Below are positions 12,938 through 21,403 of a stretch of 28,037 nucleotides of DNA, piece by piece. The position numbers and the translations under genes were made by a program. The notes beneath the pieces were generated by a model that was not told the DNA's origin, made no database searches, and saw nothing but the letters and a program-made list of their open reading frames with translations. Numbering within the stretch: the first letter of the stretch is position 1; every line of letters begins with the position of its first letter. This DNA comes from Dehalococcoidia bacterium (GTDB lineage Bacteria > Chloroflexota > Dehalococcoidia > SZUA-161), in contig SOKG01000162.1 of assembly GCA_004376205.1 (NCBI GenBank), positions 1 through 28,037 of the forward strand, given 5' to 3'.

Positions 12938-13627
12938 ATGATCGAACTGCACGATGTTTGGCGGCTGTACCGCATGGGGGGAGAGACTATCAACGCCTTG
13001 GCTGGCATCGACCTGAAGGTCAGCGAGGGGGAATTTGTAACCATCGTCGGCCCCTCAGGATCGGGCAAGAGCACTCTCCTTAACATTATCGGAGGCCTCG
13101 ATACCCCCACCATCGGGAGAATCGAAGTCGATGGGCAGGACCTGAGCAAAGCCAGCGACAGAGATCTCTCTCTATATCGCAACAAGAAGGTGGGCTTCAT
13201 TTTTCAAACCTTCAATCTGCAACCCACTCACACTGCCTTAGAAAATGTGTCTCTACCCCTGGTGTTTGCCAAGGTCCCTTTATGGAGGCGCAAGCGAATA
13301 GCCAGGGAGGTCATGGAAACAGTGGAGCTATCAGACCGACTTAGGCATAAGCCAAATCAGCTTTCAGGGGGAGAGAGACAGCGGGTTGCCATCGCACGTG
13401 CCCTGGTGAACGACCCCAAGATCCTGCTCGCTGATGAGCCTACGGGAAACCTCGATAGCAAGACCGGCGAACAAATCATGGGACTCTTGACCCGTCTGAA
13501 TAAGGAGAGAGGGATAACTCTTTTGCTGGTTACCCATGATCTGAAAACCGCCGACTATGCTGATCGCATGTTGCGCATGCTCGATGGCCAGGTAGCCGAG
13601 TCTGTTGATAGAAGGCAAGTGCTGTGA
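12938..13627 (+). CDS. ABC transporter ATP-binding protein, LolD/MacB type
   Basis: The product has 229 residues from ATG 12938, with AAGGATAAG upstream. A longer in-frame start at 12758 lies inside the preceding gene and is unlikely. Walker A is GPSGSGKST (residues 38-46), the Q-loop is in FIFQTFNLQPT, the signature is LSGGERQRVAIARAL, Walker B is ILLADEPTGNLD, and the switch His is in VTHD. The LNIIGGLDTPT stretch is typical of LolD/MacB-type (MacB, FtsE, YknY) ATPases that drive mechanotransmission transporters. It overlaps the permease by 4 bases (GTGA), so the two are translationally coupled and likely form one complex. Substrate unknown. Confidence 0.9.
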   Translation: MIELHDVWRLYRMGGETINALAGIDLKVSEGEFVTIVGPSGSGKSTLLNIIGGLDTPTIGRIEVDGQDLSKASDRDLSLYRNKKVGFIFQTFNLQPTHTALENVSLPLVFAKVPLWRRKRIAREVMETVELSDRLRHKPNQLSGGERQRVAIARALVNDPKILLADEPTGNLDSKTGEQIMGLLTRLNKERGITLLLVTHDLKTADYADRMLRMLDGQVAESVDRRQVL

Positions 13628-14931
13628 GCTTCCTAGACCTTGTTCGCAACGCCTTTTCCAACCTGAGGCGCAGGAAGCTGCGCAGTTTTCTGACCATCTT
13701 CGCTGTGGTCATCGGAGCATCCCTAGTTTCACTGCTGGTCTCACTGGGAATCGGCGCACAGCAATTCCTCACTGCCCAGATCAAGTCCATGATGCCCCCC
13801 GATGCAGTCATGGTTACTTCCAGCAAAGGAGCATTTGACATAGGCCTTGGCGGTGTGGGCTTCGGCAGTAGTCCGCAGGAAGTATCTGATGACGAAGGCG
13901 CCCCTTTTTCGCTGGAGCCATTGACGCTGCAAGAGATCGAGGCTGTTCGAGCGCTTGAACATGTCGAGAGGATAGACCCCTTCGTAAGACTGACAGCAGA
14001 GTCGGTCAAATTGCAGGGTTCAGACAAGAATTTCCGAACCAGACTCAGGGCCATGCCACAGTATCAGTTAGAAGAGACGGATCTTGTGGCAGGAAGGCAT
14101 CTCACAGAGGGCTCTGGGAGAGAATGTATCATCGCCAATCAGTATATCGACTCCTTTGGCTTAGAGAAAGCGGGGGATGCCATAGGTAAAGAGGTAATAA
14201 TACGGGTGAGGCAGGCGATTAGCTTCATAGGGCTTCCCAGTGAAACCAGGGACTACAACTTTGAGATAGTGGGGGTAACTGAGAAAACGCTGAGTTCGAC
14301 CCAGATCATAATCTCCATTGAGGACGGCAAGGAAATTTCCCGGTTTTGGGCCGATAACCCCGACTGGTATACCGATGATATACCTCCTGCCATTCTGCAA
14401 GTGAAGCTCGAGGGCAGCGAGTATGCTGACCAGGTAGCTCAGGCAGTTGAAGACCTCGGTCTGGGGGCGATTACATCTAACGACGTACTAGGCCTTATTG
14501 GCACCATCTTTATGATCATCCAAACAGTTCTCAGCGCCTTCGGGCTGATCGCGTTGGGAGTCGCCTCACTGGGGATCATCAACACCTTGATCATGGCCAT
14601 CTATGAGCGCACCAGGGAGATCGGGGTGATGAAGGCGGTAGGAGCGTCCAGGGGGACTATCGGTCTGGTGTGGACTATGGAAGGGGTTATCATCGGTTTT
14701 CTAGGAGGAACTAATGGCTTGGGCATCTGCTATGCACTTGGCCTTGCCATCAACCGCATTTCCCACGCCACCTTCCTCAAGGATTTCGAAACGTTTGATA
14801 TCTCCGCATTCCCGTGGTGGCTGATGGTAGGGGTCATCGCTCTGAGCACCATAGTCGCCCTCGCAGCTGCACTTTATCCAGCCCACCGGGCCTCCAGGCT
14901 CGACCCCATCGAGGCATTGAGATACGAATAA
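13624..14931 (+). CDS. ABC transporter permease, MacB/FtsX family
   Basis: The product has 435 residues, starting at the GTG (13624) that overlaps the ATPase stop. It has the four-helix architecture of the family. The first helix is RSFLTIFAVVIGASLVSLLV near the N-terminus, followed by a large periplasmic or extracytoplasmic domain (about residues 50-290). Three C-terminal helices follow (MIIQTVLSAFGLIALGVASL, TIGLVWTMEGVIIGFLGG, and WWLMVGVIALSTIVALAAAL). The FtsX block ERTREIGVMKAVGAS and the ending ALYPAHRASRLDPIEALRYE are characteristic. It works with the ATPase at 12938. These transporters expel lipoproteins, peptides or drugs or act in signalling. No membrane-fusion protein gene is nearby. 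Confidence 0.9.
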   Translation: MSFLDLVRNAFSNLRRRKLRSFLTIFAVVIGASLVSLLVSLGIGAQQFLTAQIKSMMPPDAVMVTSSKGAFDIGLGGVGFGSSPQEVSDDEGAPFSLEPLTLQEIEAVRALEHVERIDPFVRLTAESVKLQGSDKNFRTRLRAMPQYQLEETDLVAGRHLTEGSGRECIIANQYIDSFGLEKAGDAIGKEVIIRVRQAISFIGLPSETRDYNFEIVGVTEKTLSSTQIIISIEDGKEISRFWADNPDWYTDDIPPAILQVKLEGSEYADQVAQAVEDLGLGAITSNDVLGLIGTIFMIIQTVLSAFGLIALGVASLGIINTLIMAIYERTREIGVMKAVGASRGTIGLVWTMEGVIIGFLGGTNGLGICYALGLAINRISHATFLKDFETFDISAFPWWLMVGVIALSTIVALAAALYPAHRASRLDPIEALRYE

Positions 14932-15024
14932 GACCTGTATGACTGCGGCACAGTGAGATTAGACCCTTCCACCAATCCAGTAGAGGGTATACCTGGAAAG
15001 TGACTATCTAGGTGTGGGACGATT

Positions 15025-15726
15025 ATGGCCGGTCTGGAATACTCAGAATCAGATGTTAGTGAAGGTCACGATCGCCCTTTAAGGCAACAACTAACCGAAG
15101 TCTACCGTCTTCTCCTCGCTCGCTACGGACCGCAGCAGTGGTGGCCAGCGGATGCCCCCTTCGAGGTTATCGTAGGTGCTATCCTCACCCAATCTGCGGC
15201 CTGGGGAAATGTGGAGAAAGCTATTTCCAACCTTAAACAGGCAGGAGCCTTGACCCCTGTCTCCCTTCGCAAGCTCCCCCTCGACGAACTGGCGGGACTC
15301 ATCTACCCATCCGGTTACTACAATGCCAAGGCGCTAAAGATCAAATCGTTCGTCGAACGCCTGGGGGATGCTCATCAGGACTCTCTAGAGAGACTGTTCT
15401 CCCTCGATGTTCCCAGCCTCCGTAGAGAGCTTCTCACCATCCACGGCATAGGCCCAGAAACGGCAGACTCGATAATCCTCTATGCCGCACAGAAGCCGGT
15501 ATTCGTTATCGACGCCTACACCAGACGCATACTCTCCCGACTCGGGCTCAGCCCACCACGAAACGACTACTCCGCTTTGCAAGAGCTATTCATGGAAAAC
15601 TTGCCCACCGAAGAGAAGCTGTTCAATGAATACCACGCTCTCCTTGTCCGCCACGGTAAGGGGGTATGCAAGAAGGTTCCTCTTTGTGATCAATGTTGCT
15701 TGAGAAGCGTTTGCCTTCACCGGTAG
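15025..15726 (+). CDS. Endonuclease III-related DNA glycosylase (COG2231-like)
   Basis: The product has 233 residues from ATG 15025. The HhH-GPD fold is clear: PFEVIVGAILTQSAAWGNVE, the helix-hairpin-helix HGIGPETADS (139-148), and catalytic Asp163 in VIDAYTRRIL. In bifunctional endonuclease III the position in the hairpin is a Lys (GVGRKTA), which forms the covalent intermediate; here it is Glu145. This suggests a monofunctional glycosylase, as expected for the endonuclease III-related group. The C-terminus carries Cys215, Cys221, Cys224 and Cys230, a 4Fe-4S site with x5, x2 and x5 spacing (endonuclease III has x6, x2, x5). The damaged base it removes cannot be read from sequence. Confidence 0.88.
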   Translation: MAGLEYSESDVSEGHDRPLRQQLTEVYRLLLARYGPQQWWPADAPFEVIVGAILTQSAAWGNVEKAISNLKQAGALTPVSLRKLPLDELAGLIYPSGYYNAKALKIKSFVERLGDAHQDSLERLFSLDVPSLRRELLTIHGIGPETADSIILYAAQKPVFVIDAYTRRILSRLGLSPPRNDYSALQELFMENLPTEEKLFNEYHALLVRHGKGVCKKVPLCDQCCLRSVCLHR

Positions 15727-15795
15727 CGGGAGCTTAGCTGTCTCCCTTATCATGCCTTGAGCAAAGCAGAGCAGTAACTGCTGGGATAGCGTCGC

Positions 15796-15824
15796 TTGCA
15801 TTCTAGCAAGATTCGATGTAAACT
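15796..15824 (+). promoter_or_regulatory. Promoter of the TPP riboswitch-thiC unit
   Basis: TTGCAT at 15796-15801, 17-base spacer, TAAACT at 15819-15824. Start near 15831, 15 bases before the aptamer. Confidence 0.4.
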
Positions 15825-15844
15825 TGGCTAAAAGTGAATATGGG

Positions 15845-15931
15845 ACCGCTGGGGGAGCTCAGAGGCTGAGAGGTGGCAGTACCACCAACCCTTGGAACCT
15901 GATCTCGATAATTCGAGCGTAGGAAAGTGGG
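15845..15931 (+). ncRNA. TPP riboswitch (THI element) controlling thiC
   Basis: The conserved blocks are in order: GGGGGAGC, GGCTGAGAGG, the P3 hairpin GGTGG-cagta-CCACC, ACCCTTGGAACCTGATCTC, then GATAAT and CGAGCGTAGGAAAGTGGG. The outer helix pairs CCGCT (15846-15850) with AGTGG (15926-15930). This RNA binds thiamine pyrophosphate and lowers expression of the thiamine gene that follows. The gene is thiC, as expected. Confidence 0.95.
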
Positions 15932-15949
15932 TGCTACAGACAAAGAGTG

Positions 15950-15981
15950 ACCACGAACCTAGGTTCGTGGTTCTTCGCTTT
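15950..15981 (+). terminator. Expression platform: perfect hairpin before thiC
   Basis: CCACGAACCT (15951-15960) pairs perfectly with AGGTTCGTGG (15961-15970), with a further A-T pair outside. The run after it (TCTTCGCTTTT) is T-rich. It ends 14 bases before thiC, so it probably acts as the riboswitch-controlled terminator or as a hairpin that hides the ribosome site (GGGGGG, 15983-15988). Confidence 0.7.
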
Positions 15982-15994
15982 TGGGGGGATGGGA

Positions 15995-17290
15995 ATGACT
16001 CAACTGGAACTGGCACGAGAGGGTACTTTATCGCCAGCGATGAGGGCTATCGCCGAGAAGGAGGGGCTCGACCCCGAGTTGGTGCGCTCAGGGGTGGCCG
16101 ATGGCTCTATCGTGATCCCGGCCAACATAAACCACAAAGGGGTAGAGCCCTGTGGAATTGGGAAGGGGCTGAGCACAAAGGTCAACGCCAACATCGGCAC
16201 TTCTTCGGACTACGGCGATGTCAATAGCGAGCTGGAGAAGCTGCAAGCGGCGGTCTCCGCCCAGGCTGACACGGTAATGGACTTGAGCACCGGCGGCGAT
16301 ATCAACGCTATCCGCCGTGCTATCATCGCCTCTACTTCTCTTCCCCTGGGCACTGTTCCCATCTACCAGGCGGGGATCGAGGCCATCAACAGGCGGGGAT
16401 CGATAGTGGCTATGCCAGTTGACGATCTCTTCGCCGTGATCCAGGAGCAGGCAGAAGACGGAGTCGATTTCATGACTGTCCACTGCGGCGTAACTCAAAA
16501 AGCGGTAAGCCGTCTGAGAAAATCGCCCAGAGTTACAGACGTAGTCTCCCGCGGCGGTGCCTTCGTCATCGGCTGGATGCTTCATAACGAGCTGGAGAAC
16601 CCTCTATATGAGCACTACGACCGTCTGCTGGAGATCGCGCGTAAGTATGACGTCACGCTTAGCCTGGGCGACGGGCTCCGTCCTGGAAGCCTGGCAGATG
16701 CCTCAGACCGCTCCCAGATGGAGGAGCTGCTGACCATCGGAGAGCTGGTGGAACAAAGCCGGGCAGCCGGGGTACAGGCGATGGTCGAGGGGCCGGGGCA
16801 CATGCCCCTGGATCAGATCGCAGCCAACGTACAACTGGAGAAGATAGTCTGCAAGGGAGCACCATTCTACGTTCTGGGCCCATTGGTAACCGACGTCGCC
16901 GCCGGCTATGACCATATCACCGCCGCAATCGGCGGGGCCATCGCTGCCTCAGTCGGCGCAGACTACCTGTGCTATGTCACCCCCTCAGAGCACCTGTCTC
17001 TCCCCGACTCAGAGGACGTGAGGGAGGGCGTGATCGCCACCCGCCTCGCCGCCCACGCCGGGGACATCGTAAAAGGAGTGAAGGGCGCTATGGACTGGGA
17101 TCTGAAGATGTCCCTCGCCCGCAAGAACCTTGACTGGGAACAACAGATCAAGCTCTCTCTGGATCCAACCAGAGCAGGTAAAGCTCGTGCCCAGCACGAT
17201 ACCTCTGGAGTTGGCTGCAGCATGTGCGGCCAATACTGTGCCATGGAGCTAGTCGCTGAGTATCTTGGCGCCAGCCCAGGCCGCTGCTAG
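15995..17290 (+). CDS. thiC: Phosphomethylpyrimidine synthase
   Basis: The product has 431 residues. The frame is open to a GTG at 15947, but that start lies inside the riboswitch hairpin, so ATG 15995 with its G-rich ribosome site is chosen; the sequence then opens MTQLELAREGTLSPAM, typical of ThiC. It is a radical SAM enzyme converting aminoimidazole ribotide to HMP-P, the pyrimidine of thiamine. Familiar blocks include NINHKG, DLSTGGDINAIR, VDFMTVHCG, SLGDGLRPGS, EGPGHMPLDQI, and FYVLGPLVTDVAAGYDHIT. The C-terminal cluster motif is Cys408-x2-Cys411-x3-Cys415 (CSMCGQYC). It is the short form lacking the N-terminal extension of enteric ThiC. Regulated by the TPP riboswitch just upstream. No other thi gene is in the window. 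Confidence 0.96.
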   Translation: MTQLELAREGTLSPAMRAIAEKEGLDPELVRSGVADGSIVIPANINHKGVEPCGIGKGLSTKVNANIGTSSDYGDVNSELEKLQAAVSAQADTVMDLSTGGDINAIRRAIIASTSLPLGTVPIYQAGIEAINRRGSIVAMPVDDLFAVIQEQAEDGVDFMTVHCGVTQKAVSRLRKSPRVTDVVSRGGAFVIGWMLHNELENPLYEHYDRLLEIARKYDVTLSLGDGLRPGSLADASDRSQMEELLTIGELVEQSRAAGVQAMVEGPGHMPLDQIAANVQLEKIVCKGAPFYVLGPLVTDVAAGYDHITAAIGGAIAASVGADYLCYVTPSEHLSLPDSEDVREGVIATRLAAHAGDIVKGVKGAMDWDLKMSLARKNLDWEQQIKLSLDPTRAGKARAQHDTSGVGCSMCGQYCAMELVAEYLGASPGRC

Positions 17291-17475
17291 TTCTGCCAGC
17301 TATTTGGAGATGCTTCAGAAAGTCAGCGTGTCTTGACCTTGTTCAGCGAGTCAAACGAGGTCGAGCCCACTATCGCCCCATTGTACCCATAATCCCACGA
17401 TTTGGCTTGATGTATGTTTAGACGACTGGGGGATGGGAGGCCAAGCAAGAATCAAGTGGCGGAGGTAAAGCCAAG

Positions 17476-18804
17476 ATGAACATCGCTGAGCACGTCCATG
17501 AGATGAGTTACGATCACCTTCCAGAGGACGTCCGGAGCCAGGCCCGGCGCTGTCTACTCGACACGCTCGGCACAGCTATAGGTGGGCGGTCCACAGATCT
17601 GTCGCGTATCATCCACGACTTTGCTGTGTCGGTCTATGGAGGCCAAGGAGCCCACTTGTGGCTGGATGGCCGCCAGGTGTCTCCCCCAGGGGCAGCACTG
17701 GCCAATGCTATGACGATCGACTCGCTGGATATCCACGATGGTTACACGCGCGTCAAAGGGCATGCTGGTGCGGCCCTTGTGCCATCTCTCCTCGCGACTC
17801 TTGCGCTGAACCACGGGGCGAAAGTCTCCGGGCAGGAGTTTCTGACGACTTTGGTAATTGGCTACGAAGTCGCATTGAGAGCGGGTTTAGCGCTTCACGC
17901 CACTGCTTGTGATTATCATACCTCCGGCGCGTGGAACGCGCTGGGCTGCGCGGCGATGACAGCCCGTCGCCTTGGGTTGAGCACGGAACAAACGCGACAT
18001 GCCCTTGGCATCGCCGAGTACCACGGTCCGCGATCGCAAATGATGCGCTGCATTGATCATCCCACTATGCTCAAAGATGGATCAGGATGGGGTGCCATGA
18101 CCGGCGTAAGCGCGGCTCTCCTGGCTCGTAATGGCTTTACCGGTGCGCCAGCTCTGACTCTCGAATCCCCGGAAGTAGCCGAAATTTGGGCCGATCTGGG
18201 AAGGAAGTGGCTGATAACTGGTCAGAACTTCAAACGTTATGCTGTTTGCCATTGGGCACAGCCAGCCATTACCGGCACGCTAGCGCTGCAGCAAGCTCAT
18301 GGCTTTCCACTGGAGGTCATTAGGCAGATTCGAGTGTTCACGTTTCATGAAGCCACCCGCTTGGCCTGCCGACATCCCCAGACCACCGAGGAGGCACAGT
18401 ACAGCCTGCCATTCCCAGTGGCAGCAGCGCTGGTTTGCCACGAACTAGGCCTGGAAGAGCTCAGCGGCGCGGCGTTGAATGATCCCCTTGTTTTGAGCCT
18501 ATCTGACCGAGTTGAATTAGTGGAGGAGCCTGCCTTCAACATCCGCTTTCCAGTCGAACAGCTCGCACGTGTCCAGATTGAGACCATCGAAGGGGCTATT
18601 CTCGATTCGGGTGAAGTCCAGGCGCCCTGGGATGCAACAACCCCGCCAACCGATGCAGAGCTGCAAAGAAAATTCCGCTGGCTGGCACGAAGCAGTTTGT
18701 CCCAGTCACGGGCAGCGGCGCTCGAAGAGATGGTCTGGCAATGTGCTAATCTCACCGATGCAGCGGCCTTGATCACCCTGCTGGCACCACCTCAGGAGGA
18801 ATGA
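17476..18804 (+). CDS. MmgE/PrpD family protein
   Basis: The product has 442 residues, with GGAGGT about 10 bases before the ATG. It has the all-helical MmgE/PrpD fold. Blocks include ARRCLLDTLGTAIGGRSTDL, ALANAMTIDSLDIHDGY (family usually has DyDD or DFDD at this active-site segment), KGHAGAALVPSLLA, GYEVALRAGLALH, FKRYAVCHWAQPAI, and the final FRWLA segment. Known members are 2-methylcitrate dehydratase (PrpD), cis-aconitate decarboxylase and iminodisuccinate epimerase, so the substrate is a small carboxylate that cannot be guessed here. No prpB, prpC or acn gene is next to it, arguing against a methylcitrate operon. It stands alone between thiC and cinA. Confidence 0.85.
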   Translation: MNIAEHVHEMSYDHLPEDVRSQARRCLLDTLGTAIGGRSTDLSRIIHDFAVSVYGGQGAHLWLDGRQVSPPGAALANAMTIDSLDIHDGYTRVKGHAGAALVPSLLATLALNHGAKVSGQEFLTTLVIGYEVALRAGLALHATACDYHTSGAWNALGCAAMTARRLGLSTEQTRHALGIAEYHGPRSQMMRCIDHPTMLKDGSGWGAMTGVSAALLARNGFTGAPALTLESPEVAEIWADLGRKWLITGQNFKRYAVCHWAQPAITGTLALQQAHGFPLEVIRQIRVFTFHEATRLACRHPQTTEEAQYSLPFPVAAALVCHELGLEELSGAALNDPLVLSLSDRVELVEEPAFNIRFPVEQLARVQIETIEGAILDSGEVQAPWDATTPPTDAELQRKFRWLARSSLSQSRAAALEEMVWQCANLTDAAALITLLAPPQEE

Positions 18805-18901
18805 GAGGATTGAAGCTATCTTCCGCGAACGCCCAGCATACCAAATGATGGCTTTGACCTGGTTTCCCACCTTCCCTAGAAACGCCCTTAGTCCACCCAA
18901 G

Positions 18902-18930
18902 TTGGCTTTTTCGCCAATTTCGAGTACACT
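18902..18930 (+). promoter_or_regulatory. Promoter of cinA
   Basis: TTGGCT at 18902-18907, 17-base spacer, TACACT at 18925-18930. A palindrome (GTACAC 18924-18929 with GTGTAC 18936-18941) covers the -10 and start site and could be an operator. The regulator is not identifiable. Confidence 0.4.
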
Positions 18931-18955
18931 AGAGTGTGTACCCTATCAGTGAACC

Positions 18956-20188
18956 ATGAAAGCTGAGATCATCTCCATCGGCACCGAGCTCCTCCTCGGA
19001 CAGATAGCCGATACCAATGCCCCCTATCTTGCCTCCGAGCTGCCCCTCTTGGGCATCGACCTCTACTGGATCACCCAGGTTGGCGATAACCGCAACAGGC
19101 TTGTGGATGCCCTCAAGCGAGCCTACGATCGCTCAGATATCATCATAGCCACGGGAGGATTAGGCCCCACGGAGGACGATGTGACCCGTGAGGCCATCGC
19201 CGAGCTGCTCGGCGAGGAGATGGGAGTCGACCCCGAACTCGAGCAATGGCTCAGGGGCATGTTCCAGAAGATAGGCTACGAAATGCCCGAACGCAATGTC
19301 AAGCAGGCAAATCTCATACCCTCCGCACGGGCTATCCCCAACCTACAAGGCACCGCACCGGGATGGTGGGTGGAGCATGAAGGCAAGCTGATCCTGGCGA
19401 TGCCCGGCCCCCCCGGCGAAATGAAGCAAATGTGGGAGAAGGAGATACGGCCCAAACTCAAGCAGAAGCTGAGTGGCGAGGTGATCATCTCACGCACCAT
19501 CAAGACCCTGGGGCTAACCGAGGCCAAGGTGGACGAGATGGTGAGCCCCCTACTCACCTCAACAAACCCCACCCTTGCAGTCTACGCCAAGCTCGACGGC
19601 ATACAGCTTCGCCTCACCGCCAAGGATCGAGAACGGGCAAAGGCAAAGGAGCTGATCGCTCAAGCGGAGGAGCGGCTACAGAACATCCTGGGCTGGGCTA
19701 TTTGGGGGTACGATGAGGATACCCTGGAAGACCTGGTCGGCGCCATGCTCAGGGAAAAAGGACTGAGCTTAGCTACTATGGAGTCCTGCAGCGGAGGGCT
19801 CCTGGCCAGCACCATAACCGACGTTCCCGGGAGTTCTGACTATTTCAAGGGGGGGCTGGTTGCCTACTCAGCACAAATGAAGACTGCTTTTGGAGTTGAT
19901 GCTGCGTTGCTGGCTAGACAGGGGACGGTAGACCCTGAAGTGGCGGCAGCGATGGCCCAGGCAGTGCGTCTCAGGTTGGAGGCTGATATCGGGATCGGCA
20001 TCACCGGGATAGCGGGGCCTGCCGAGGTCGAGGAAAAGCCTGTGGGCACTGTTCACATCGCTATCGACGCTGAGGGGAAAAGAGGCTCGCTCTCCGTTCT
20101 ATATCCACCCCGTCGCCACGAAATAAAGCGCCGTGCTGTTTTCTCTGCTCTTTTCAAGCTGCGGCAGTTTCTGCTCGACTGGGAGTGA
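18956..20188 (+). CDS. cinA: CinA-like protein (competence/damage-inducible, NMN deamidase)
   Basis: The product has 410 residues, the length of full-size CinA. The N-terminal half is a MoCF-type domain (AEIISIGTELLLGQIADTNA, TGGLGPTEDDVTREAIAELL, PGPPGEMKQMW) with nucleotide-pyrophosphatase activity in related proteins. The C-terminal domain (about residues 255-410) is the NMN deamidase domain (MESCSGGLLASTITDVPGSS, YFKGGLVAYSAQMKTAFGV, GIGITGIAGP). It recycles nicotinamide mononucleotide to the NAD precursor pool, and in several bacteria is linked to competence. Both active-site regions look intact. A short leader and a palindrome over the promoter suggest regulation. In some genomes the gene sits beside recA; recA is not in this window. 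Confidence 0.94.
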   Translation: MKAEIISIGTELLLGQIADTNAPYLASELPLLGIDLYWITQVGDNRNRLVDALKRAYDRSDIIIATGGLGPTEDDVTREAIAELLGEEMGVDPELEQWLRGMFQKIGYEMPERNVKQANLIPSARAIPNLQGTAPGWWVEHEGKLILAMPGPPGEMKQMWEKEIRPKLKQKLSGEVIISRTIKTLGLTEAKVDEMVSPLLTSTNPTLAVYAKLDGIQLRLTAKDRERAKAKELIAQAEERLQNILGWAIWGYDEDTLEDLVGAMLREKGLSLATMESCSGGLLASTITDVPGSSDYFKGGLVAYSAQMKTAFGVDAALLARQGTVDPEVAAAMAQAVRLRLEADIGIGITGIAGPAEVEEKPVGTVHIAIDAEGKRGSLSVLYPPRRHEIKRRAVFSALFKLRQFLLDWE

Positions 20189-20199
20189 CCTAGCTGACC

Positions 20200-20772
20200 T
20201 TAGCCGAAAACCAATTCTAGAAACTGCTTCAGTATTATAGCAGTGATCCCCGTGATATTGTACTCCCCGCATCGATAATAACCGTGGGGGTGAAACCTGC
20301 CTTTGGAACCCTGGGGCCTAAAGCAGTCCGGGTTCAGAAGCACTGCCACAGGCGCCTCGATCAACTCCTCAACCTCTCTTCGATTCACCCTGAACTCGTA
20401 GGGATAGGGGATGGCGCCAACATAAGGCGTGATGACGAAATTGCTCGTCAGAGTCGCCTGGTCATCCAGATTGCCAAGGATCTCGACATCCTCGCCACGA
20501 ACTCCGATCTCCTCAAAGGCCTCCCTGAGGGCAGTGGTCTCTAGGTCGCTGTCTCGCTCATCGTAAGCCCCGCCGGGGAAAGACATCTGCCCCTTATGAT
20601 GCTCCACATCCTGTGTTCTCTTAGTAAGCACCATATAATACTCTCCCATCTTTTCATAGATGAGAACCAGCACCGCCGAAGGTTTCAGGCCTTCTGCTGT
20701 GATTACCTGCCTCTGCCTTCGAGACAAGAGCTCCTTAATTCCCTGCCTCCAGGGTGCTTCACTAGTCAACAC
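20200..20772 (-). CDS. Nudix hydrolase of the CoA diphosphatase type
   Basis: The product has 190 residues, starting at GTG 20772 with only 10 bases between it and the coaE stop. The CoA-pyrophosphatase signature VLTKRTQDVEHHKGQMSFPG is followed by the Nudix box G-AYDERDSDLETTAL-REAFEEIG (the family variant with Asp in place of the first Glu). A CoA diphosphatase cleaves CoA or acyl-CoA into 3',5'-ADP and phosphopantetheine. The pairing with coaE, which makes CoA, strengthens the assignment. It forms the end of the minus-strand gene set. Confidence in the Nudix family is very high; the CoA substrate is inferred from the signature and neighbour. Confidence 0.88.
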   Translation of the reverse strand: MLTSEAPWRQGIKELLSRRQRQVITAEGLKPSAVLVLIYEKMGEYYMVLTKRTQDVEHHKGQMSFPGGAYDERDSDLETTALREAFEEIGVRGEDVEILGNLDDQATLTSNFVITPYVGAIPYPYEFRVNRREVEELIEAPVAVLLNPDCFRPQGSKGRFHPHGYYRCGEYNITGITAIILKQFLELVFG

Positions 20773-20782
20773 AAGCGCCAGC

Positions 20783-21388
20783 CTAATCGTTTTCTGAGAA
20801 CCGAATCTTCTGCCAAAGCCCCTCGACCCTCGCCCTGAGCGTATCGAGATCGGAATCGTTTTCGATCACCACATCAGCGCATCTTGATCTTTCGGCTATG
20901 GACATTTGAGAGTTGATCCGTGCTCTTGCCTGCTCCTCGGTGAACCCCTTCTGCCTGCCGAGGCGATCAATTACATCGGACTCCGGGGCTACCGTAACCC
21001 AGACTTGATCTACGAGGTCGGTCCAGTTGGCCTCGATTAGCAGTGCGGCCTCGAGAACCACTACCCCGACCCGTTGACGACGCAGGGCTTCAATTCTCTG
21101 CTTCACTATCTGATACATTGGGGGATGCATTATCCTATTGAGCTGCTCAAGGGCCTTGGGGTCATTAAACACGATGTCAGCGAGCTTGCCTCGGTCGATC
21201 TCCTCGTTTTGTCCCAGTATGCCGCTCCCGAAGGCAGATACCACCTCCCGCCAGGCATCGCTGTGAGGACGAAAAGCCTCGTGCCCTACCTTGTCGGCAT
21301 CGATCACCACCGCTCCCAGTTCCGAGAGCATCTGGGATACAGCACTCTTGCCGCTAGCAATTCCACCTGTAAGACCGATAACGATCAT
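20783..21388 (-). CDS. coaE: Dephospho-CoA kinase
   Basis: The product has 201 residues from ATG 21388. It phosphorylates dephospho-CoA at the 3' hydroxyl, the last step of CoA synthesis. The P-loop is TGGIASGKS (residues 7-15). DADKVGHEAF, the LNRIMHPPMY segment, VVVLEAALLIEANW and RLGRQKGFTEEQARARI fit CoaE. Length is normal. Followed at 10 bases by the CoA-type Nudix hydrolase. A 29-base palindrome (21404-21432) lies in its short leader, 15 bases before the start codon; it may affect translation or act as an attenuator from the upstream zinc-ribbon gene. Confidence 0.96.
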   Translation of the reverse strand: MIVIGLTGGIASGKSAVSQMLSELGAVVIDADKVGHEAFRPHSDAWREVVSAFGSGILGQNEEIDRGKLADIVFNDPKALEQLNRIMHPPMYQIVKQRIEALRRQRVGVVVLEAALLIEANWTDLVDQVWVTVAPESDVIDRLGRQKGFTEEQARARINSQMSIAERSRCADVVIENDSDLDTLRARVEGLWQKIRFSEND

Positions 21389-21403
21389 CCGTCACTACTC
21401 AAA

